Shown piece by piece: positions 59,254-64,000 of a stretch of 64,000 nt of DNA. Origin of the DNA: Pelagibacteraceae bacterium AG-333-C14 (GTDB lineage: Bacteria; Pseudomonadota; Alphaproteobacteria; Pelagibacterales; AG-422-B15); NCBI GenBank assembly GCA_003282485.1, contig QBZD01000003.1, positions 31,589-95,588 on the forward strand, in the 5' to 3' direction. A program made the position numbers and the translations under genes. Position 1 is the first letter of the stretch; every line of letters begins with the position of its first letter. Under the pieces are notes generated by a model. That model did not search any database. It had not been told where the DNA came from and saw only the letters and a list, made by a program, of their open reading frames with translations.

Positions 59254-60363
59254 GTGATTATTATCACAACACAATGTTTTTTTCCTGAAATTGGAGGCAT
59301 TGAATCCTTGATGACAGGCATGGCTGACGCCATGAGCAATGTAGGCAAGGATGTGTTGGTTTTGGCCGATGGGAAAAAAACTGAAAATGATGAGAATAAA
59401 AAATATAAAATAAAAAGGTTCTCTGGTTGGAAACCATACAGAAGAAGACGTAAAGCGATTTATATAAAAAAATTTATAGCAAATAAAAATATCGAAGCTA
59501 TTTATGCTGATTCATGGAAAAGCGTTGAACATCTAAGTCTGGTAAATGTAAAAATAGTTGTACTAGCTCATGGCACTGAAATACCAAAAAAATATTTTGA
59601 TAACTTTTATGCTTATTTAAATATTAAAAAAAGACGAATAATCAGATCTTACGCAAATTGTCAAAAAATTGCTGCTAATTCTGCTTATACCAGAGATCTT
59701 ATGATAGCTTCATTAAAAATAAATTCTGATAAAATTAATATTATTCATCCAGGAATTGATATCTATGAAGATTTCATAAGTAATGATGATAGGGAGAATG
59801 TCAAAAAAATTATTAAAGATGCATCTCCTATTATTACAACTCTTGCTAGAGTTGAAAAAAGGAAGGGCCATAAGTTTGTAATTAATGCAATATTAGAATT
59901 AAAGTCTAAGTTTCCTAATATGCTCTATCTGGTTGCAGGTAAAGGTCCATACTTAGATGAAATTAAAAAATATGTAAAAATGTTAAGTCTTGAAAAAAAT
60001 GTTATGTTTCTTGGTTGGATTACTGAACCGGAAAAGTCATTAGTCTTACAAAGCTCTGACATATTTATAATGACCCCAAGTCAGGTTGGTGAGTCTATTG
60101 AAGGATTTGGCATGGTATTTATTGATGCTGCCTTTCATGGAATTGCTAGTATTGGGACTCTAAGTGGTGGAATATCAGATGCAGTAATCGATAACAAAAC
60201 AGGATTATTATGTGAAGAGGGTAATCAAGATAGTATTACTAAAAATATTGATAGATTACTTAGTAATAGGCAATTGAGAGCTGAATTGGGAAGAAATGGT
60301 AAAGAAAGAGCGAGAAATGAATACTCTTGGAATGCAAAAGTCAGTGAATACCTTGATATATAA
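59254..60363 (+). CDS. Glycosyltransferase family 4 protein
   Basis: A 369-residue GT-B glycosyltransferase. The N-terminal QCFFPEIGGIESLMTGMADA loop and the C-terminal domain with ARVEKRKGHKFVINAI, YLVAGKGPYLDEI, NVMFLGWI and the GT4 E-x7-E region (ESIEGFGMVFIDAAFHG) are present. It uses an activated sugar, presumably in envelope polysaccharide or lipid glycosylation. The start is GTG at 59254, since no suitable ATG is upstream. It follows the redoxin gene by 10 bases, and the next gene on this strand is cysQ. Confidence 0.9.
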   Translation: MIIITTQCFFPEIGGIESLMTGMADAMSNVGKDVLVLADGKKTENDENKKYKIKRFSGWKPYRRRRKAIYIKKFIANKNIEAIYADSWKSVEHLSLVNVKIVVLAHGTEIPKKYFDNFYAYLNIKKRRIIRSYANCQKIAANSAYTRDLMIASLKINSDKINIIHPGIDIYEDFISNDDRENVKKIIKDASPIITTLARVEKRKGHKFVINAILELKSKFPNMLYLVAGKGPYLDEIKKYVKMLSLEKNVMFLGWITEPEKSLVLQSSDIFIMTPSQVGESIEGFGMVFIDAAFHGIASIGTLSGGISDAVIDNKTGLLCEEGNQDSITKNIDRLLSNRQLRAELGRNGKERARNEYSWNAKVSEYLDI

Positions 60364-60385
60364 TAGAGTTTGTAAATAACTGCTT

Positions 60386-60462
60386 TGGTAGCGGGAGAGG
60401 GATTTGAACCCCCGACCTAAGGATTATGATTCCTCCGCTCTAACCAACTGAGCTACCCCGCC
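60386..60462 (-). tRNA. tRNA-Met (CAU), elongator type
   Basis: A complete 77-base cloverleaf on the minus strand. The acceptor GGCGGGG pairs with TCCCGCT including a G1-U72 wobble, the D arm is standard (GCTCAGTTGGTTAGAGC), the anticodon loop ATCATAA gives CAT, the T arm GGGGG-TTCAAAT-CCCTC closes and CCA is encoded. It lacks the unpaired 1-72 position and the three G-C pair anticodon stem of initiator tRNA. A CAU anticodon read as Ile (lysidine) cannot be excluded but the body resembles elongator Met. Confidence 0.95.
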
Positions 60463-60472
60463 AAAGAGTGCT

Positions 60473-60500
60473 ATCATATACAAATTAATTAGTTTGTCGA
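60473..60500 (-). promoter_or_regulatory. Candidate promoter for tRNA-Met
   Basis: On the minus strand, TCGACA (60495-60500) and TATGAT (60473-60478) are 16 bases apart, each one mismatch from consensus, and end 10 bases before the tRNA. The -35 element lies in the last codons of mnmA, so the tRNA could be transcribed separately from mnmA. Confidence 0.35.
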
Positions 60501-61583
60501 CTGGATCCATCCGCCGCCCAAGAGACGTATTCCATATTCATCTTTAGAATAAAAAACACATGCTTGACCAGGTGAGACACTGCTTTCTGGTTTTGACAAA
60601 TTAACTATCGCTTTATAATCTGATTTAATTTCAATTACTGATTTTAATAAGTTTCCAGTAGACCTTACTCTTACTAATATATTGAGATCAGATATGTCCG
60701 TGAGAAGATTTAATCTATCAACTATTATAGTTGAAGATTTTACCTCCTCTTTTTCAGCTACTATAACCCGATTTTTTTCTGAAATTATTTCTTTAACGTA
60801 TAAAGGGTTTTTCTCTGAAACTCCTAACCCCCTTCTTTGTCCAACTGTAAAATTGTGAATACCCTCATGTGAATTGAGTACTTTCCCCTTAGTATCAACA
60901 ATATCTCCCTTTGAATTCTTAACACTGTCTTTAATAAAATCTTTATAATTGCCATCTGGAATAAAACAAATATCCTGACTATCTTTTTTATCATGTAAAT
61001 GAAAATCTAAATTCTTTGCCATATTTCTTATTTCATCTTTCTTGTGATAACCAAGAGGAAAATCTAGAAAATCGAGGTCCTTCTTTTTCGTTGTAAATAA
61101 AAAATAAGATTGATCACGGTCAGTGTCCTCTGGGATATACAATCTCCACTCATTATTCACCTTAATTTTTTTTATATAGTGACCAGTTACTAAACTCTTT
61201 GCATTTAAGCTCTTTGCAAATTCAATGAGATCCAAAAATTTTACTTTTTCATTGCAATTAATGCACGGAATTGGAGTACGACCCTTTTCATAGTCATTGA
61301 TAAAAGGCTGTATTACATTTTTTTTGAATATTTCTTCATAGTCTAAAACATAATGTGGGATAGTTATGTCGCTAGCAATCTTCTTAGCATCTATAATGTC
61401 AGCGCCAGAGCAACAAGATTTTGATTTAGAAATTTTCTTCTCATCATATAACCTTAATGTAACTCCAATGACATTTTCATTTTCTTTCTTCATTAAGGCT
61501 GCGGCAACAGAAGAGTCTACACCTCCTGACATCGCTACAACTGTCGGTTTTATATTTCTTATTTCAGATGTTGTACTTTGCAT
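60489..61583 (-). CDS. mnmA: tRNA-specific 2-thiouridylase MnmA
   Basis: A protein of about 364 residues that thiolates U34 of tRNA-Lys, -Glu and -Gln; tRNA-Gln(UUG) encoded in this window is one of its targets. The PP-loop VAMSGGVDSSVAAALMKKE is near the N-terminus, the first catalytic cysteine is in PIPCINCNEKVKF, the second in DICFIPDGNYKDF, and HDKKDSQD and FTVGQRRGLG are further family motifs. I take ATG 61583 rather than a TTG 18 bases earlier. Sulfur is supplied by cysteine desulfurase and relay proteins encoded elsewhere. Confidence 0.96.
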   Translation of the reverse strand: MQSTTSEIRNIKPTVVAMSGGVDSSVAAALMKKENENVIGVTLRLYDEKKISKSKSCCSGADIIDAKKIASDITIPHYVLDYEEIFKKNVIQPFINDYEKGRTPIPCINCNEKVKFLDLIEFAKSLNAKSLVTGHYIKKIKVNNEWRLYIPEDTDRDQSYFLFTTKKKDLDFLDFPLGYHKKDEIRNMAKNLDFHLHDKKDSQDICFIPDGNYKDFIKDSVKNSKGDIVDTKGKVLNSHEGIHNFTVGQRRGLGVSEKNPLYVKEIISEKNRVIVAEKEEVKSSTIIVDRLNLLTDISDLNILVRVRSTGNLLKSVIEIKSDYKAIVNLSKPESSVSPGQACVFYSKDEYGIRLLGGGWIQSTN

Positions 61584-61656
61584 AATAGTTATTAAATTCA
61601 ACTGGTATGTATAATATATTTGCCCTATTGTCTAATCTACAAAAACTAGCTAGAAA

Positions 61657-62433
61657 ATGATTATAGACGACGATAAATCCCAAAAATTAATTACATTAGC
61701 ATTTAATGCGGGACAAGAAATTGTAAGAATTTACAATAAAAAAGTAACCAAAAAGATTAAATCAGATAATAGCCCTGTAACAAATGCTGATTTAAAAGCA
61801 AACGATATAATATGCGAAGGATTAAAAAAATATTTTCCAAAAATTCCAATTGTTTCAGAAGAATTGGATAATAGTCGCATTAAAAACAAAAAAATATTTT
61901 GGCTTGTTGACCCACTAGATGGAACCAAAGAATTTCTCAAGGGTAATGGTGAATTTACAGTTAATATTGCTCTTATTATTAATAAAAAACCTATTTATGG
62001 TTTAATTTATATGCCAGCTAAGAATAAGTTTTATTACACAAAGAGTAAAAAATCATATTTTGCTAAATTTGATCAAAAAGGAAAACTGAAGAATATAAAA
62101 GTTATTAAAGTTAAAAAAAGAAATAAAAATATTTTGGTGTTTAGTCGCTCCCATGGCCTGTCAAAAGAAAAGATATTAGAAGCTAAGAGGGCAGTATTTA
62201 AGAAATTTAATGCTAATAAGATCATTAGAACAGGAAGTTCAATTAAATTGTGCTATATTGCTGATGGGACTGCGAATATTTATCCAAGACATGGTAGGAC
62301 TATGGAATGGGATATTGCAGCTGGGGATGCAATCTTAAGATATGCTGGAGGCCGTATTAAGACACTTGATAGAAAAATAATGAAGTATGGTAAACCTAAT
62401 TTTAAAAATTCATCATTTATAGCCAAAAGTTAA
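61657..62433 (+). CDS. cysQ: 3'(2'),5'-bisphosphate nucleotidase CysQ
   Basis: A 258-residue inositol monophosphatase-fold enzyme that hydrolyses 3'-phosphoadenosine 5'-phosphate. SPVTNADLKANDII and IVSEELDNS supply early metal ligands, the signature WLVDPLDGTKEFLKGNGEFT is the core (residues about 84-103) and the C-terminal MEWDIAAGDAIL carries the last aspartate. The pAp it removes comes from sulfate assimilation or from acyl-carrier-protein and CoA turnover. It diverges from mnmA and overlaps the dihydroorotase-like gene by 4 bases. Confidence 0.94.
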   Translation: MIIDDDKSQKLITLAFNAGQEIVRIYNKKVTKKIKSDNSPVTNADLKANDIICEGLKKYFPKIPIVSEELDNSRIKNKKIFWLVDPLDGTKEFLKGNGEFTVNIALIINKKPIYGLIYMPAKNKFYYTKSKKSYFAKFDQKGKLKNIKVIKVKKRNKNILVFSRSHGLSKEKILEAKRAVFKKFNANKIIRTGSSIKLCYIADGTANIYPRHGRTMEWDIAAGDAILRYAGGRIKTLDRKIMKYGKPNFKNSSFIAKS

Positions 62434-63740
62434 ATAAACTCTATTGGCTTTCCATAAATATTTTTTACAATTTTATTATTCCAAAAAACTTTTTTGCCAT
62501 TAACAATTGTACCAATAGGCCAACCCGTTAATTTTTCTCCATGAAATGGTGACCAGCCACATTTACTTTTCATATCTTTATTAAGCACTTTCTTTACTTT
62601 ATTTAAGTCAACGATAGTAATATCTGCATCAAATCCAACTTTAATTAAACCTTTATTCTTAATTTTGAAGATTTTTCTTGGATTGAAACTGGTCAATTTA
62701 ACAACATCCATAATAGAAATCATTTTTTTCGAAACTTCATTTAATAAAATAGGCAATAATGTTTGTACCCCTGGCATTCCTGAGGGACTATTTGGATAAG
62801 ATTTATTTTTTTCAGATTTTAGATGAGGAGCATGATCAGATCCGATCACATCAATTTTACCCTCTTTAAGTGTCTTTCTAAGATGTGCCCTATGCTTATT
62901 TCCTCGTATTGGTGGATTCATTTGAGCATATGTGCCAATTTTTTTATAACAATCAGGTGAAGATAATACTAAGTGTTGAGGGGTCACTTCGAATGTTACG
63001 TATTTCCTATTTCTTAGAAGTAATTTCACTTCATCAGCAGTTGTAATATGTAAAATATGAATTTTCTTTTTTGTTAAATTTGCAGACTTAATAAGATTTT
63101 TTGTCGATTTAATTGCAGTTTCAACATTTCTCCATACTTCATGTGACCTAGGTTGACTGTTTTTAATGTATTTCTTTCTTATATTCAAAAGATCTTCGTC
63201 TTCTGAATGGAACGAAATCATTTTTTTAGTATTTTTCATTATATTTTGAATGTCTTTATGGTTTGACACTAATAATGTGCCTGTAGAAGATCCTACAAAT
63301 ACCTTTACACCACAACATCCTCTAAGTTTCTCAACTTTTTTAATTTCAGCAATATTGTCTTTCTCTGCGCCAAAGTAAAAGGCGTAATTACAAACCATTC
63401 TATTTTTTGCCATTCCTAATTTTTTTGTAAATAATGACTTGGTTGTGATGCTCGGCTTATTGTTGGGCATATCAAATACAGATGTGACGCCACCCGCAAC
63501 AGCTGCATAGCTACCTGATTTTAAGTCTTCTTTTTTTGTATTTCCTGGTTCTCTAAAATGTACTTGAGTATCAAAAACACCTGGAAGAATATGGAGTCCT
63601 TCAGCATTAAATCTTTCTTTTGATCTCTCATTACTTAAGTTGCCGGTCTTGAATATTTTTCCATTTTTTATTGCTATATCAGTATTGCTAACTTTATTGT
63701 GCGATACAACAAATCCATTTTCAATAATAAGATCAATCAT
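62430..63740 (-). CDS. Dihydroorotase-like amidohydrolase
   Basis: A 436-residue cyclic amidohydrolase of the class I dihydroorotase group. GVFDTQVHFREPGNTKKEDL is the metal-site region, GGVTSVFDMPNNKPS follows, the bridging lysine is in GVKVFVGSSTG, then HSEDED, HILHITTADE and GSDHAPHLKSEK. The first histidine of the usual HxH metal pair is Gln here (TQVHF). Other alphaproteobacteria seem to have the same variant labelled dihydroorotase; true substrate is uncertain, so I give no gene symbol. It overlaps the family 9 glycosyltransferase gene by 4 bases. Confidence 0.85.
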   Translation of the reverse strand: MIDLIIENGFVVSHNKVSNTDIAIKNGKIFKTGNLSNERSKERFNAEGLHILPGVFDTQVHFREPGNTKKEDLKSGSYAAVAGGVTSVFDMPNNKPSITTKSLFTKKLGMAKNRMVCNYAFYFGAEKDNIAEIKKVEKLRGCCGVKVFVGSSTGTLLVSNHKDIQNIMKNTKKMISFHSEDEDLLNIRKKYIKNSQPRSHEVWRNVETAIKSTKNLIKSANLTKKKIHILHITTADEVKLLLRNRKYVTFEVTPQHLVLSSPDCYKKIGTYAQMNPPIRGNKHRAHLRKTLKEGKIDVIGSDHAPHLKSEKNKSYPNSPSGMPGVQTLLPILLNEVSKKMISIMDVVKLTSFNPRKIFKIKNKGLIKVGFDADITIVDLNKVKKVLNKDMKSKCGWSPFHGEKLTGWPIGTIVNGKKVFWNNKIVKNIYGKPIEFI

Positions 63741-64000
63741 TCTACCTCCTTCTTAATTAAATTGAGTACTTTTTCAACAGGTAAATTTAAAGGATCGTCT
63801 AAAGCTGGATAGTCAGATGATTTAATAACTTTATGATCTCCCCACGGACCGTAAACAATTTCATTTGTTGGTCCAAAAAGGGCAAATGTTTTACACTGTG
63901 TTGAAGCAGCAAGATGCATCAGTCCACTATCACTGCCAATAAAGAAACTACATTTGTTAAAAATAGGTATCATGTGACGTAAGTTTCCCCAATCAAATAA
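63737..64000 (-). CDS. Glycosyltransferase family 9 protein, C-terminal part (start outside window)
   Basis: The final 87 codons of a gene that begins beyond the window; the frame is open to the last base. FFIGSDSGLMHLAAS and KTFALFGPTNEIVYGPWGDH are the donor-site blocks of the ADP-heptose:LPS heptosyltransferase family, and the frame ahead of them (LFDWGNLRHMIPIFNKC) continues the same fold. Its most likely role is sugar transfer in lipopolysaccharide core. An apparent Met at 63973 is internal. The dihydroorotase-like gene follows with a 4-base overlap. Confidence 0.9.
   Translation of the reverse strand, partial: LFDWGNLRHMIPIFNKCSFFIGSDSGLMHLAASTQCKTFALFGPTNEIVYGPWGDHKVIKSSDYPALDDPLNLPVEKVLNLIKKEVE

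Overview
The window is a compact stretch of core chromosome from a strongly AT-rich alphaproteobacterium (about one third G+C by eye). The alphaproteobacterial assignment rests on a CcrM-type GANTC methyltransferase, an F0 cluster with separate b' and b subunits, the cytochrome oxidase gene order (coxB-coxA-ctaB-small ORF-ctaG-coxC-surf1-thrC, divergent from tldD), the mutY/dciA/dsbA/smc block, the prs-rplY-pth-ychF block and a DUF1285-CoA-pyrophosphatase-CCA transferase block. Very short or overlapping gene junctions, small proteins and low G+C suggest a streamlined free-living (probably marine, SAR11- or HIMB59/AEGEAN-like) lineage; that placement is inference. No gap reaches 300 bases; the largest is 51029-51201. 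I saw no insertion sequence, prophage, CRISPR array or rRNA.

Layout. 1-5427: end of uvrB, a cation exchanger, a pteridine-reductase-like SDR plus folB, uvrC and pgsA. 5428-9662: ilvE, then a MarR/OmpR/sensor-kinase regulatory trio and proC. 9649-16247: a 51-codon ORF, lgt, a MidA-like methyltransferase, pgeF, prs, rplY, pth, ychF and gpt. 16251-20321: a purine permease facing gpt, then the cytochrome bc1 operon petABC on the minus strand. 20457-27475: trmL, hemF, greA, CCA transferase, NUDIX, DUF1285, two small enzymes, a phosphodiesterase-fold protein, crcB and an AhpD-like protein. 27488-31768: tRNA-Gln, ispE, a TPR lipoprotein-type exported protein and ETF-ubiquinone oxidoreductase.

31815-36625: uracil-DNA glycosylase, rnhB, ccrM with a GANTC-rich promoter, mutY, a DUF721/DciA-like gene and a DsbA-like gene. 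36625-41576: an unusually short smc followed directly by the F0 ATP synthase genes. 41619-51028: thrB, rnhA, peroxiredoxin, acetyltransferase, thrC and the whole aa3-type oxidase cluster. 51202-59243: tldD, then an accessory-looking run of acyl-CoA synthetase, penicillin-acylase-family hydrolase, GMC oxidoreductase, gamma carbonic anhydrase and a redoxin. 59254-64000: a glycosyltransferase, tRNA-Met, mnmA, cysQ, a dihydroorotase-like gene and the end of a family 9 glycosyltransferase.

Together these describe an aerobic respirer: ETF-QO feeds ubiquinone, bc1 and aa3 oxidase pass electrons to oxygen, and the F0 sector uses the resulting gradient. DNA repair is well represented (uvrB, uvrC, udg, mutY, two RNases H). 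I did not find an obviously novel multi-gene system. The best leads are a helically phased triple GANTC cluster in the ccrM promoter, a hinge-poor short SMC, a RegA/PrrA-like palindrome in front of the oxidase operon, two unannotated mini-genes, a dihydroorotase homologue lacking one metal histidine, and the acylase/ligase/GMC cluster.
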